Below are positions 13,663 through 23,237 of a DNA stretch of 64,000 nucleotides, one piece after another. The stretch comes from an uncultured Collinsella sp. (GTDB lineage Bacteria; Actinomycetota; Coriobacteriia; Coriobacteriales; Coriobacteriaceae): the NCBI GenBank assembly GCA_934655755.1, contig CAKUHA010000001.1:248001-312000 (forward strand). Reading direction: 5' to 3'. The stretch's first letter is position 1; the number at the start of each line of letters is the position of its first letter. Below the pieces are notes generated by a model. It did not search any database. It saw only the letters and a list, made by a program, of their open reading frames with translations, and had not been told where the DNA came from. Both the position numbers and the translations under genes were made by a program.

Positions 13663-15885
13663 ATGGAGAAGCATAAAGTGATCTGCCCGTACTGCGGCGC
13701 CGGTTGCCAGTTTAACCTCCTGGTCCAAAACGGCCAGGTCGTGGGTACCGAACCGCTCAACGGCATCACCAATCAGGGCGAGCTGTGCCTTAAGGGCATG
13801 AGCGGCTACGACTTCATCAACGACACCAAGATCTTGACTCCTCGCGTACTGCACCCGATGATCCGCCGCACCAAGGGCGCGGATCTTGAGCGCGTAAGCT
13901 GGGACGAGGCACTGGATTTCACCGCATCTAAGATGCAGGCCATAATTGACGAATATGGTCCTAACGCTGTCATGACCACCGGCTCTTCGCGAGGCGGCGG
14001 CAATGAGGCGAACTACGTCATGCAGAAGTTTACGCGTGCGTGCATCGGCACCCACAGCGTGGACAACTGCGCCCGTACTTGACACGGCCCTACTGTCCTC
14101 GGTCTGATGGACACGGTTGGTTCAGGTTGCATGTCATGCTCCATCCCCGGTATGGAGGATGCGGGCTGCATTTTCCTCTTCGGCTATAACCCTGCCGATT
14201 CGCACCCCATCGTCGCAAGGCGTATCGTGCGAGCCAAAGAAAAGGGTTGCAAGATCATCGTCGCCGATCCGCGCCATATCGAAACCGCGCGTATCGCCGA
14301 CATCTACCTTCCGATCAAGAACGGTTGCAATGTCGCGTTCCTTAACGCCTTTGCCAACTGCTTGGTCAATGATGGCCTCTACGACAAGCAATTCGTCGCC
14401 GAGCACACGAACGGCTTTGACGAGTGGTGGGAGACCATCAAGAACTACACTCCCGAATCCGTACAGGACATCACGGGTGTCGAGCCCGAGCTGATCCACC
14501 AAGCTGCCGAGATGTACGCCACGGCGAAGCCCTCTGCCATCATTGGTTGGGGCATGGGCGTGTGCCAGCAGAAGCAGAACCTGAAGACGGTGCACACCAT
14601 CGCCTCCATCGCCTGCGTTGCTGGCCAGATCGGCAAACCCAATTCCGGCCTCGCGCCCGTGCGTGGCCAGAACAACGTTCAGGGCTCCTGCGATATGGGC
14701 ATGCTTCCCAACCTGTACCCTGGCTACCAAAAAGTCACCGACCCCGCCGCGCGTGCCAAGTTTGCCAAGGCTTGGGGCGTGCCCGAGGAAAAGCTCCCCT
14801 TGGAGGAGGGCTACAAGCTCACCGACCTGGGTCACCTGGTCGACGAGGGCAAGGTGCACTGCTTCTACAACTACGGCGAGGACCCGGTGCAGACCGAGCC
14901 CGATTCGGCCGGTATGCGCAAGACGCTCTCCGAGTTGGACCTGTTCATCTGCCAGGACATCTTTATGACGCAGACGACCATGCTCGCCGACGTCATCCTG
15001 CCCGCCACCTCTTGGGGCGAGCATGAGGGTGTCTTTACCGCCTCTGACCGTAGCTTCCAGCACTTTGACGCGGCCGTTCCGCCCAAGGGCGAGTGCCGTC
15101 ACGACTGGGAAATCTTCGCGGACCTGTCCACGCGTATGGGCTATCCCATGCACTACGACAACACCGAGCAGATCTGGAACGAGTGCATTAGCCTGTGCCC
15201 CAACTTTGTGGGCGCAACCTACGAGAAGATGGCTCCCGAGGGCGGTTACGCTCAGTGGCCCGTCAAGTCCACCGACGTGAACGACCACGGTACGGCCGAC
15301 ATGTTCGCTGGCGGCAAGTTCACCACCAAGGACGGCCGCGCCAACTTGATGGCGCACGATTGGGAGGCACCCTCCGAGCTTCCCGACGATGAGTACCCGC
15401 TCATTCTGTGCACCGTTCGCGAGGTGGGCCACTACAGCTGCCGCTCGATGACCGGTAACTGCAAGACGCTGGCGCTGCTCGCCGATGAGCCCGGCTTTGT
15501 CCGCATGAATCCCGCGGACGCCCAGGCGCGCGGCATCAAGAACGGCGACATCGTCTCGATTCACAGCCGCCGCGGCCAGGTATACAGCCGCGCCGACGTG
15601 AGCGACCGTATCAACAAGGGCACGGTCTATATGACCTACCAGTGGTGGATCGGCAAGTGTAACGAGCTGACCATGCACAAGGTCGACCCGGTCTCGCACA
15701 CGCCCGAGGACAAGTTCTCCGCCTGCCAGGTCGATCCAATCGCCGACCAGGTCTGGGCCGAGGGCGAGGTCGAGCGTCAGTACACCGAGCTCAAACAGGC
15801 TCTGGTGGATGCCGCCGCTCCGCAGGACATTGAGCCCGGCGCCGCCAAGTTCGACGACGAGATGCACGTGAACCAAATCGTGTAG
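13663..15885 (+). CDS. fdhF: Formate dehydrogenase H, selenocysteine-containing molybdopterin enzyme
   Basis: FdhF oxidises formate to CO2 at a bis-molybdopterin guanine dinucleotide centre. The frame from ATG 13663 (AAGGAGGG upstream) runs through an in-frame TGA at 14080-14082, codon 140, the same position as Sec-140 of E. coli FdhF. The surrounding residues NCARTUHGPTVLGL are typical. The N-terminal cluster motif CPYCGAGC with a later LCLKG, and the Arg/His residues near the active site, are present. Total length is 740 residues, similar to FDH-H. A decoding hairpin follows the TGA. The gene lies between two ferredoxin-like genes and upstream of the hyf genes, so it is the formate-oxidising half of a formate hydrogenlyase. 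Confidence 0.97.
14080..14113 (+). promoter_or_regulatory. Bacterial SECIS element of fdhF
   Basis: Directly 3' of the TGA, TGTCC (14094-14098) pairs with GGACA (14109-14113). The 10-base loop contains GGTCT, matching the GGUCU apical loop that SelB binds in E. coli fdhF. The first bases after the codon (TGACACGGCCC) are also the same as in the E. coli gene. Confidence 0.85.
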
Positions 15886-15906
15886 TCCCGTTCTCGTTGG
15901 CTTTTT

Positions 15907-15941
15907 GGGCCGGGCGTCCCGTACGTTCGGGAGCCCGGCCC
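15907..15941 (+). terminator. Strong internal hairpin between fdhF and the second ferredoxin gene
   Basis: GGGCCGGGC (15907-15915) pairs with GCCCGGCCC (15933-15941), with an inner CCCG/CGGG helix. It is followed by GTTATTTTG, a weak T-rich tail. The hyf genes continue downstream without another obvious promoter, so partial termination or mRNA stabilisation that sets the FdhF to hydrogenase ratio is more likely than a full stop. Confidence 0.55.
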
Positions 15942-15963
15942 GTTATTTTGAAAGGAAGTGGGG

Positions 15964-16581
15964 ATGAACCGCTTCATCGACATCAACCCGGAGAGGTGCA
16001 TCGGCTGCGGAACATGCCAGTCCGCCTGTGCCGACGCCCACCGGATGCAGGGTCTTCAGGATACGCCGCGCCTGGCGCTCGTGAAGACCGGCGGCATTTC
16101 GGCCGCCCTTGCCTGCCACCATTGCGAGGGTGCCCCCTGCGCCGAGGTTTGCCCGGTGAATGCCATCGAGCACGATGGCGACCGCATCCACGTCAAGGAG
16201 CAGGAGTGCATCGGGTGCAGGCTGTGCGCCATCGCGTGCCCCTTCGGAGCCATCCATCCCGATGGCACGTCTATCGCCGGTGTCGCAGGCATGTGCGATC
16301 CGACGCCTTCGTATCCCAAGTCCCTGAGCAGCCTGCTTACGTGGGCTCCCGGCCAGTACACCTGCGCTGTGAAGTGCGACCTGTGCGCCTTCGATCCGGA
16401 CGGCCCGCATTGTGTGGCGGCGTGCCCCACCAAGGCGCTGACCGTCATGGGCGGCGCGGCCGATCGCGAGCTCGACGAGGCCAAGCGCCTGCGCTCGATC
16501 GAAAACGGTCCGGCCGTCGACGTTACCGCTGTGGCCCAGGGCCTGTCCGAGAAAGCAGAAGGGAGCGTAAACAATGGATAG
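15964..16581 (+). CDS. hyfA: HycB/HyfA-type ferredoxin subunit of formate hydrogenlyase
   Basis: This 205-residue protein has four [4Fe-4S] motifs: CIGCGTCQSACADAH, CHHCEGAPCAEVCP, CIGCRLCAIACP and CDLC-CVAACP. It is longer than the first ferredoxin, mainly through an insert of about 25 residues between the third and fourth cluster. In the family this subunit links FdhF to the hydrogenase core. The ATG at 15964 is chosen over an upstream GTG because AAGGAAG is well spaced to it. It overlaps the hyfB start by 8 bases, which points to co-translation with the membrane arm. The hyfA name follows gene order rather than a decisive motif. Confidence 0.82.
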   Translation: MNRFIDINPERCIGCGTCQSACADAHRMQGLQDTPRLALVKTGGISAALACHHCEGAPCAEVCPVNAIEHDGDRIHVKEQECIGCRLCAIACPFGAIHPDGTSIAGVAGMCDPTPSYPKSLSSLLTWAPGQYTCAVKCDLCAFDPDGPHCVAACPTKALTVMGGAADRELDEAKRLRSIENGPAVDVTAVAQGLSEKAEGSVNNG

Positions 16582-18592
16582 CATGACGCTGTTTATCGCA
16601 TCGCTTGCCGTCTCGTGCATCGGTGCGCTCGCCTCGGTTCTGCTGATCAAGGCCGATAACGCCGCCAAGACCGCCGGCTGCCTTATCGGCGCCGTCGCCG
16701 CGGTGCTTTCGTTTGTGGCCGGTATCCAGGCCGTGCTGGGCGATGTCACGTCGGTCGACACCATCGTGTTCTTCCCGTTTGCCCATTTCCAGCTGCTGCT
16801 CAATCAGCTGTCCGGCCTGTTCGTGGCGCTCATCTCGGTGCTCGCGTTTGCCGGTTCGATCTACGGTCTCAACTACTTTGATGAGTACCCGGGCAAAAAG
16901 GGCCGCGCCGGCTTCTTCTTTAACACCTTCGTGGCGTCCATGATGCTCGTCATCACCGCCGACAACGTGTTTTGGTTCTTGGTCGCCTTTGAGCTCATGT
17001 CGCTGACCTCGTACTTCCTGGTCGTGATCGAGGAGAACGAGAACTCCATCCACGGCGGTTGGCTCTACTTTGTGATCGCGCACGTGGGCTTTGTGCTCAT
17101 CATGGCGAGCTTCCTCACCATGACCAACTTCGCCGGCGGCTCGTTTGCCTTTGCGGATTTCCGCGCTACGCAGTTTAGCCCCGCGGTCGCATCCGTGTGC
17201 TTCGTGCTCGCCTTCTTTGGCTTTGGTGCCAAGGCAGGTATCATCCCGCTGCACGGCTGGCTGCCCAAGGCACATCCCGAGGCGCCGTCCAACGTGTCGG
17301 CCCTCATGTCCGGCGGCATGATCAAGATCGGTATCTTCGGCATCCTCAAGGTTGGTCTCGACCTGCTTTCCGCCTCGGGTGTTCAGGTCTGGTGGGGCCT
17401 TATGGTCATGGTCTTCGGTGCGATCTCGTCGGTCCTCGGCGTGGCCTTCGCCCTGCAGGAGCATGACATCAAGCGCCTGCTGGCCTATCACTCCGTCGAG
17501 AACATCGGCATCATTCTGCTCGGCGTCGGCGCCTCCATGGCCGCCATGGCGCTCGACTCGGTCGGCATCGCCGTCCTGGCCCTGATGGCCGCCCTCTACC
17601 ACACGTTTAACCACGCGATGTTTAAGGGCGAGCTGTTCTTGGGCGCCGGTGCGCTGCTGTACTCGACGGGCACGCGCAACATGGAGAAGATGGGCGGCCT
17701 GTTCCGTCGTATGCCGGCAACGGCCATCTGCTTCCTTATCGGCGCGCTTGCCATCTCGGCCATCCCGCCCTTCAACGGATTTGTGTCCGAGTGGTTTACC
17801 TACCAGTCGCTGTTTAACGCCGCCATGCAGGGCGACAAGGCTGTCATGATCGTGGCCGTGTTCGCTGCCGTCGCGCTCGCCATTACCGGCGCGCTGGCTG
17901 TCACGTGCTTCGTCAAGGCCTATGGCGTCTCCTTTGCCTCCGCGCCCCGCTCCGAGGCCGCTGCCAATGCCAAGGAGGTTCCCGCCCCCATGGTGTTCGC
18001 ACAGGGTCTGCTCGCGGCCATCTGCGTTGTGCTGGGCATTGGCGCTCCCGTGATCGCGCCCGTGCTGGTCGATGTCGCCGCGTCCGTGCTGCATCCGTAC
18101 GGTGGCGTGTTTGCCGCCGAGGGTATGGAGCTCATGAACCAGTACTCCGGCGCTGCCACCTCCACGCCCGCGATCGCCATCGCGCTTGTGGTGCTTGTCG
18201 GCCTTGCCTGTGGCTACCGCAAGCTCAAGACCGTCGGCAAGGTGCAGAAGTCCCAGCCGTGGGCATGCGGCTATGCCCCCAACGAGCATATGCCCGTCGT
18301 GGCCACGACCTTTGCCTCCGAGGTGTCCTGGTTTATGCAGCCGCTCTACACGCTGCGTGACCGCTGCACGGCCGTCTGCTGGTCCATCGCGCACTTCTTC
18401 CAGAAGCTCACCGGTGTGGCCGAGGCCGTGGAGACCGTACCCGACAAGGTTCTCGTCGATGCCCCGCATAAGGGTGTCGAGAAGCTCGCCGACCTCGCGA
18501 CTAAGCTCGAGGGCGGCAACTACAGCATCTATATCTGCTACATCGTCGCGGCACTCGTGGTGTTCCTCGTGCTCGCCGTGCAAATGGGTTAA
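16574..18592 (+). CDS. hyfB: Hydrogenase-4 component B, antiporter-like membrane subunit
   Basis: This 672-residue polytopic protein belongs to the NuoL/NuoN/MrpA-type family and has many membrane helices. Recognisable are the proton-channel blocks GFGAKAGIIPLHGWLPKAHPEAP and HDIKRLLAYHSVENIGII, with the conserved lysines. It would be one of three ion-translocating modules of the membrane arm. The C-terminal third is less hydrophobic in part and carries the HycC/HyfB-specific segment WACGYAPNEHMPVV. It overlaps hyfA by 8 bases and precedes hyfC by 12. Confidence 0.93.
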   Translation: MDSMTLFIASLAVSCIGALASVLLIKADNAAKTAGCLIGAVAAVLSFVAGIQAVLGDVTSVDTIVFFPFAHFQLLLNQLSGLFVALISVLAFAGSIYGLNYFDEYPGKKGRAGFFFNTFVASMMLVITADNVFWFLVAFELMSLTSYFLVVIEENENSIHGGWLYFVIAHVGFVLIMASFLTMTNFAGGSFAFADFRATQFSPAVASVCFVLAFFGFGAKAGIIPLHGWLPKAHPEAPSNVSALMSGGMIKIGIFGILKVGLDLLSASGVQVWWGLMVMVFGAISSVLGVAFALQEHDIKRLLAYHSVENIGIILLGVGASMAAMALDSVGIAVLALMAALYHTFNHAMFKGELFLGAGALLYSTGTRNMEKMGGLFRRMPATAICFLIGALAISAIPPFNGFVSEWFTYQSLFNAAMQGDKAVMIVAVFAAVALAITGALAVTCFVKAYGVSFASAPRSEAAANAKEVPAPMVFAQGLLAAICVVLGIGAPVIAPVLVDVAASVLHPYGGVFAAEGMELMNQYSGAATSTPAIAIALVVLVGLACGYRKLKTVGKVQKSQPWACGYAPNEHMPVVATTFASEVSWFMQPLYTLRDRCTAVCWSIAHFFQKLTGVAEAVETVPDKVLVDAPHKGVEKLADLATKLEGGNYSIYICYIVAALVVFLVLAVQMG

Positions 18593-18604
18593 GGAGGGGA
18601 GAGC

Positions 18605-19531
18605 ATGAACAACATCGTACTTGCCGTTCTGCAGGGCGTGGTCGTTATGGCCGTCGCGCCGTTCTTCTCCGGTCTCGGTCGCGTGATCCGCGCCAAGATG
18701 CACAACCGTCGCGGCCCCAGCATCATGCAGGACTACCGCGACCTGGCTAAGCTCTTTGCGCGACCCGAGTCCCAGAGCGAGGACGCGAGCTTTGCACTGC
18801 GCATCATGCCGCCGCTGTTCTTCGCCGTCGCCTTTATGCTCGCAATGGGTCTGCCGCTCTTTACGGCACAAAGCCCCATCCCGGTCTTTGGTGACGCCAT
18901 CACCATCATGTACAGCCTGGCGCTAGCCCGCTTCTTCTTCGCCCTCTGCGGTGTGGATTCGTCCAACGCCTACGCCGGAATCGGCGGCGTCCGCGAGCTG
19001 CTCATGAGCGTGCTCATCGAGCCGTCCATGCTGCTGGCGCTGTTTGCCGCGGCTTTGGTGTGCGGTTCTACCGACATCGCCACCATGGGCCAGCACATTA
19101 TGGCGGGCGCCGTCGACGCGCCGGTTGCCGTGATCCTTGCCGGCATCGCCTTTGCGATTGCCTGCTACATGGAGCTCGGCAAGCTGCCGTTTGACCAGGC
19201 CGAGGCCGAGCAGGAGCTTCAGGAAGGTCCGCTCGCCGAGCTTTCCGGTCCGTCGCTTGCCATGGCCAAGCTTGCCATGTCCATGAAACAGGTCCTGGTC
19301 GTCGCTTGGTTCTGCGCGATCTTCGTCCCCTGGGGCGAGCCCGCGACCGTGGGTACTGCCGCTGTTCTGGGCGCGGTCATCTTCCTGGTGAAGTGCCTGG
19401 TCGACTTTGTTGTCTGCGGCGTGATCGAAAACTCCTGCTCGCGTTCGCGCTTTAAGGTGCTTGGCAATCAGACTTGGGCTGTCGTGGGCATCGCCGTTCT
19501 GGCGTTTGTCTTCGTGGTCGTCGGCGTGTAG
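18605..19531 (+). CDS. hyfC: Hydrogenase-4 component C, NuoH-like membrane subunit
   Basis: This 308-residue protein with about eight membrane helices matches NuoH/HycD, the subunit that anchors the hydrogenase arm to the membrane. The family segments RAKMHNRRGPSIMQDYRDL near residue 30 and ELGKLPFDQAEAEQELQEG near residue 190 are clear; the acidic residues in the latter are conserved in the coupling region. GAGGGGAGAGC precedes the start. It lies 15 bases before hyfD. Confidence 0.93.
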   Translation: MNNIVLAVLQGVVVMAVAPFFSGLGRVIRAKMHNRRGPSIMQDYRDLAKLFARPESQSEDASFALRIMPPLFFAVAFMLAMGLPLFTAQSPIPVFGDAITIMYSLALARFFFALCGVDSSNAYAGIGGVRELLMSVLIEPSMLLALFAAALVCGSTDIATMGQHIMAGAVDAPVAVILAGIAFAIACYMELGKLPFDQAEAEQELQEGPLAELSGPSLAMAKLAMSMKQVLVVAWFCAIFVPWGEPATVGTAAVLGAVIFLVKCLVDFVVCGVIENSCSRSRFKVLGNQTWAVVGIAVLAFVFVVVGV

Positions 19532-19546
19532 GAGAAGGGAGAAACA

Positions 19547-21004
19547 ATGTCATTTGCAGTCAGTCTGTCCCTTCTCGGCTTGGTCGCTATCGCGGCCCCG
19601 ATGGTGGCCTCGGTGCTCGTCGCCCTGTTCCCCCGTCCGTACGCCAAGTGGTTCAGCGTTTTGGGTGCCGCCGTCTCGACGGTCTGCACTATCGCCCTCG
19701 CCGCGAATTTTGCTGGCGCCGGCATGCCCGACACGCAGGTCCCCCTGATCTCGTTTGGGCAGACCCTCGTCATGGGATTCACCTTCGATCGCATGAGCAC
19801 GCTGCTCGCGCCCGCCTTTGTGGGTATCGGCCTGCTTGTCGTGATCTATTCGATTCCCTATATGAGCGAGAATAACCGTGAGCATCCCGATGCTCCGCGT
19901 CGTCGCTTCTACGCGTACCTCGCGACCTTCATCGGTGCTATGGCCGGCCTTGTGTACAGCTCGACCCTTTTGGGCCAGCTCGTGTTCTTTGAGATCACGG
20001 GTGCGTGCTCTTGGGGCCTCATTAGCTACTACATGACGCCCACGGCCAAGAAGGCCGGCATGAAGGCCCTGATCATTACGCATATCGGCGCGCTCGGCCT
20101 GTACCTGGGTGCCGCTATCGTGTTCGCCCACACCGGTACCTTCGCCATCACCGCGATTGCCGGCCTGGACTCCAACCTTAAGGCCATCGTCCTTTTGCTC
20201 GTGCTCTTCGCGGCCTGGGCCAAGTCCGCGCAGGTTCCCATGTACATGTGGCTGCCTTCTGCCATGGAGGCGCCGACGCCTGTTTCGGCCTACCTGCATG
20301 GTGCCTCGATGGTCAAGGTGGGCGTGTGCGTGTTCGCGCGTGCGCTCGTTTCTGCCGGCGAGATTCCCGAGATCGTGGGCTGGGTCGCCATTATCGACGC
20401 CATGGTCACCATGCTCTTCGGCTTCCTGATGTACCTGCCGCAAAAGGACATGAAGCGTCTGCTTGCCTTCTCCACGATCGCCCAGCTCTCCTATGTGTTC
20501 TTTGGTTTGGGCCTTTCGGTCTTTGGCAGCCAGCTGGCCTTTGACGGTGCCGTGTGCCACATCTTTAACCACGCCTTCGCCAAGACCCTGTTCTTCCTGA
20601 TCGCCGGTTCGTTCTCCTTTACGCTCGGCACGCGTATGCTGCCCAAGCTGCGCGGCATCGTAAAGAAGTACCCGATCTCGGGCGTGGGCTTTGGTGTCGC
20701 GGCGCTCGCCATTGCCGGCGTGCCGCCCATGAACACGTTCTTCTCCAAGTTCCAGATCATCGCCGGCGGCTTTTCTGTGGGTGCCGGCAACGTCGCGATC
20801 CTGGTGCTCGTGTGCATCATGGTCGCCGAGACCGTCGCCACCTTTGCCTGGTTCCTCAAGTGGATGGGCTATTGCCTGCCCGGCGAGCCCAGCGAAGAGG
20901 TCGCTGCGGGATCCCCACTTCCCCGCGCGATGGCGTTCGTGTTCATCGTGCTCATCATCATGGTCATCGTCAGCGGCCCGCTTTCGGCCAGCTGGATCGG
21001 TTAG
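19547..21004 (+). CDS. hyfD: Hydrogenase-4 component D, antiporter-like membrane subunit
   Basis: A 485-residue NuoL/MrpD-type protein with about fourteen helices. The channel blocks AKSAQVPMYMWLPSAMEAPTPVS, with conserved Lys and His-containing YLHGASMVKVG, and KDMKRLLAFSTIAQLSYV are present. HyfD has no counterpart in the smaller Hyc complex of E. coli, so its presence marks this as a Hyf (FHL-2) type system with a larger ion-pumping arm. It is followed by hyfE after 13 bases. Confidence 0.92.
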   Translation: MSFAVSLSLLGLVAIAAPMVASVLVALFPRPYAKWFSVLGAAVSTVCTIALAANFAGAGMPDTQVPLISFGQTLVMGFTFDRMSTLLAPAFVGIGLLVVIYSIPYMSENNREHPDAPRRRFYAYLATFIGAMAGLVYSSTLLGQLVFFEITGACSWGLISYYMTPTAKKAGMKALIITHIGALGLYLGAAIVFAHTGTFAITAIAGLDSNLKAIVLLLVLFAAWAKSAQVPMYMWLPSAMEAPTPVSAYLHGASMVKVGVCVFARALVSAGEIPEIVGWVAIIDAMVTMLFGFLMYLPQKDMKRLLAFSTIAQLSYVFFGLGLSVFGSQLAFDGAVCHIFNHAFAKTLFFLIAGSFSFTLGTRMLPKLRGIVKKYPISGVGFGVAALAIAGVPPMNTFFSKFQIIAGGFSVGAGNVAILVLVCIMVAETVATFAWFLKWMGYCLPGEPSEEVAAGSPLPRAMAFVFIVLIIMVIVSGPLSASWIG

Positions 21005-21017
21005 GAGGTAGAACGAC

Positions 21018-21671
21018 ATGGGTTATTCGATCGTCAACATCCTTGGCGGCCTTCTGATCGTCACGTCCACCATGGTGGTCGTCTCCAAGAACATCAAGCA
21101 CGCCATCCGCTGGTATGCGGTGCAGTCGCTGGTGCTCGTGGGGCTGCTCGCCACGCTCGGCGTCACCACCGGTGCGCAGGAGCTGCTTATGTGGGCCGAC
21201 TCTGCCTTTATCACCAAGGTCGTCCTGGTCCCATATATCCTCAACCGCGCGTACAAGAAGATGGGCGAGCCGAGCGACGCATCGCTCAAGGCCGGCCTTA
21301 AGCCCGCGTGGGCCATCTGCATCATCGCCGTGGAGGTCGCGATCTGCTTTGCCGTCGTGACGCAGATCAGCCTGCCCACGGCCGAGGTCGCAACGCCTGC
21401 GCTCGCTATTAGCTTCGCCCACTTCTTTGTGGGTCTCACCTGCATCATCTCGCAGCGCAACATCATGAAGCAGATCTTTGGCTACTGCCTCATGGAAAAC
21501 GGCAGTCACGTGACGCTCGCGCTTTTGGCCCCCACCGCTCCCGAGATCATCGAGATCGGTATCGCCACCGACGCCATCTTTGCCGTCATCATCATGTCCA
21601 TCGTCGTGCGTCGCATTTGGGACGACTCCCACTCGCTCGATGCGCGCGACCTGTCCGAGCTGAGGGGGTAG
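21018..21671 (+). CDS. hyfE: Hydrogenase-4 component E, NuoK-like membrane subunit
   Basis: A 217-residue protein with about six to seven membrane helices, matching HyfE, whose second half is NuoK-like (QIFGYCLMENGSHVTLALL, with the conserved Glu in a membrane helix). It fits between the HyfD and HyfF antiporter modules as in other Hyf operons. TAGGAGGT lies before the ATG, and the stop is 3 bases from the next start. Confidence 0.9.
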   Translation: MGYSIVNILGGLLIVTSTMVVVSKNIKHAIRWYAVQSLVLVGLLATLGVTTGAQELLMWADSAFITKVVLVPYILNRAYKKMGEPSDASLKAGLKPAWAICIIAVEVAICFAVVTQISLPTAEVATPALAISFAHFFVGLTCIISQRNIMKQIFGYCLMENGSHVTLALLAPTAPEIIEIGIATDAIFAVIIMSIVVRRIWDDSHSLDARDLSELRG

Positions 21672-21674
21672 TCC

Positions 21675-23234
21675 ATGGAAACGTTGATTCTTGCCCTGCT
21701 CGCGACCCCTTTGGTGTTCTCGCTCGTCATGGCGTTTTTGCCCAAGAACACGTCCTATAGCGTGTTTGCGGGACTCAACCTGGTCTCTGTCGCGGCCGTC
21801 CTGGTGCTGTCGATCATGACGGCCGGTGACGTCCTTATGAGCGGCGACACCGCAAACGCCTGTGGTCTGTGGTTCCACCTCGATTCGCTGGGCTCCATCT
21901 TTGTGCTGCTCATCGGCTTTATCGGTTTTCTCACGGGGCTGTTCTCGCTGCCCTATGTGAAGGCCGACATCGAGGAGGGCACCATGCCCGCCGAGCGCGC
22001 CAAGCAATACTACGCGCTGTTCAGCCTGTTTGTGTTCACCATGCTGCTCGCATGCCTGTCCAACAACATGATCCTCACGTGGGCCGCCGTCGAGGCAACC
22101 ACGCTGTCCACCGTGTTTTTGGTCGGTATCTACAAGAACAAGACCGCCCTCGAGGCTTCTTGGAAGTACGCCATGGTCTGCACCGCCGGCGTGGCCTTTG
22201 GCCTGTTCGGCACGCTGCTGATTTACGCCAACGCCGCTGACGTGATCCCCAATGCCCACGAGGCCGCGTTCCTGTCGTGCGTGCTGCCCTATGCGGATAA
22301 GTTCGACCCCACGCTCATGCGCCTCGCCTTCGCGTTTATCGTGATCGGCTTTGGCACCAAGGCCGGCCTGTTCCCCATGCACACCTGGCTGCCCGACGCC
22401 CACTCCCAGGCCCCGAGCCCTGTCTCGGCCCTGCTATCGGGCGTGCTGCTTAAGTGCGCCATGCTCGTGATCATGCGCTTCTACGGCTTTACCATCCAGG
22501 CCGTCGGCGCCGACTACCCCCAGCTTCTGCTGCTGATCGTCGGTACGCTGTCCATCCTGGTGGCGGCGCTGTCGATGTTTCGCCAGGACGACCTCAAGCG
22601 CCGCTTCGCCTACTCCTCCGTGGAGAACGTGGGCGTCATCGCGCTGTGCCTGGGTGTCGGCGGCCCGCTGGGTATCGCCGCGGCCCTGCTGCACTGCGTG
22701 TTCCACGGCTTTACCAAGACGCTTGCCTTCTGCGTGTCCGGTAACATCCAGCATGCCTACGGTACGCGCAGCCTGGCCAAGATCCAGGGCGTCGTCGAGG
22801 TTGCCCCCGCAACCGCCGCGCTCGCCATCCTGGCGCTGCTCGGCCTTGCCGCCTTCCCGCCCTTTGGCATGTTCATCTCCGAATTCCTGACTTTTGTCGC
22901 CGGTGTTACCGCCGGTCCCATGTGGCTTGTCGTCGTGGTCGCCCTCGGTCTTACCGTGGCTATTTCCGCGCTCACCCGTATCGCGCTCAAGTCGGTATTC
23001 GGCCATGCGCCCCAGGGCATGGGCAAGCATGAGGCCCCGGCGCTCATGCTTATCCCCGAAATCATCCTGGCTGTCATGATCTTGTGGTTTGGCATCGCCA
23101 CCCCGCTGCCCCTCGTGCACGGTGTGGAGACCGCGACCGGCATCGTGCTCGAGCAGAGCACCGAGGAACTTCACGCGATGCCGATGTACCGCGCTGTGTT
23201 CGGTACCGAGACCGCTCAGAGCGAGGTGGAGTAA
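21675..23234 (+). CDS. hyfF: Hydrogenase-4 component F, antiporter-like membrane subunit
   Basis: A 519-residue NuoN/MrpD-like protein, the third antiporter-type subunit of the complex. It shows GFGTKAGLFPMHTWLPDAHSQAPSPVS, with the conserved Lys and His, and QDDLKRRFAYSSVENVGVIAL. Together with HyfB and HyfD it gives the membrane arm three putative ion channels, in line with complex I-like coupling. Its stop is 3 bases from the hydrogenase large-subunit start. Confidence 0.92.
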   Translation: METLILALLATPLVFSLVMAFLPKNTSYSVFAGLNLVSVAAVLVLSIMTAGDVLMSGDTANACGLWFHLDSLGSIFVLLIGFIGFLTGLFSLPYVKADIEEGTMPAERAKQYYALFSLFVFTMLLACLSNNMILTWAAVEATTLSTVFLVGIYKNKTALEASWKYAMVCTAGVAFGLFGTLLIYANAADVIPNAHEAAFLSCVLPYADKFDPTLMRLAFAFIVIGFGTKAGLFPMHTWLPDAHSQAPSPVSALLSGVLLKCAMLVIMRFYGFTIQAVGADYPQLLLLIVGTLSILVAALSMFRQDDLKRRFAYSSVENVGVIALCLGVGGPLGIAAALLHCVFHGFTKTLAFCVSGNIQHAYGTRSLAKIQGVVEVAPATAALAILALLGLAAFPPFGMFISEFLTFVAGVTAGPMWLVVVVALGLTVAISALTRIALKSVFGHAPQGMGKHEAPALMLIPEIILAVMILWFGIATPLPLVHGVETATGIVLEQSTEELHAMPMYRAVFGTETAQSEVE

Positions 23235-23237
23235 CGA

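Noticed and set aside
14080-14082. TGA splitting fdhF into two genes
   Set aside because: It is codon 140, the known Sec position, with a matching SECIS hairpin.
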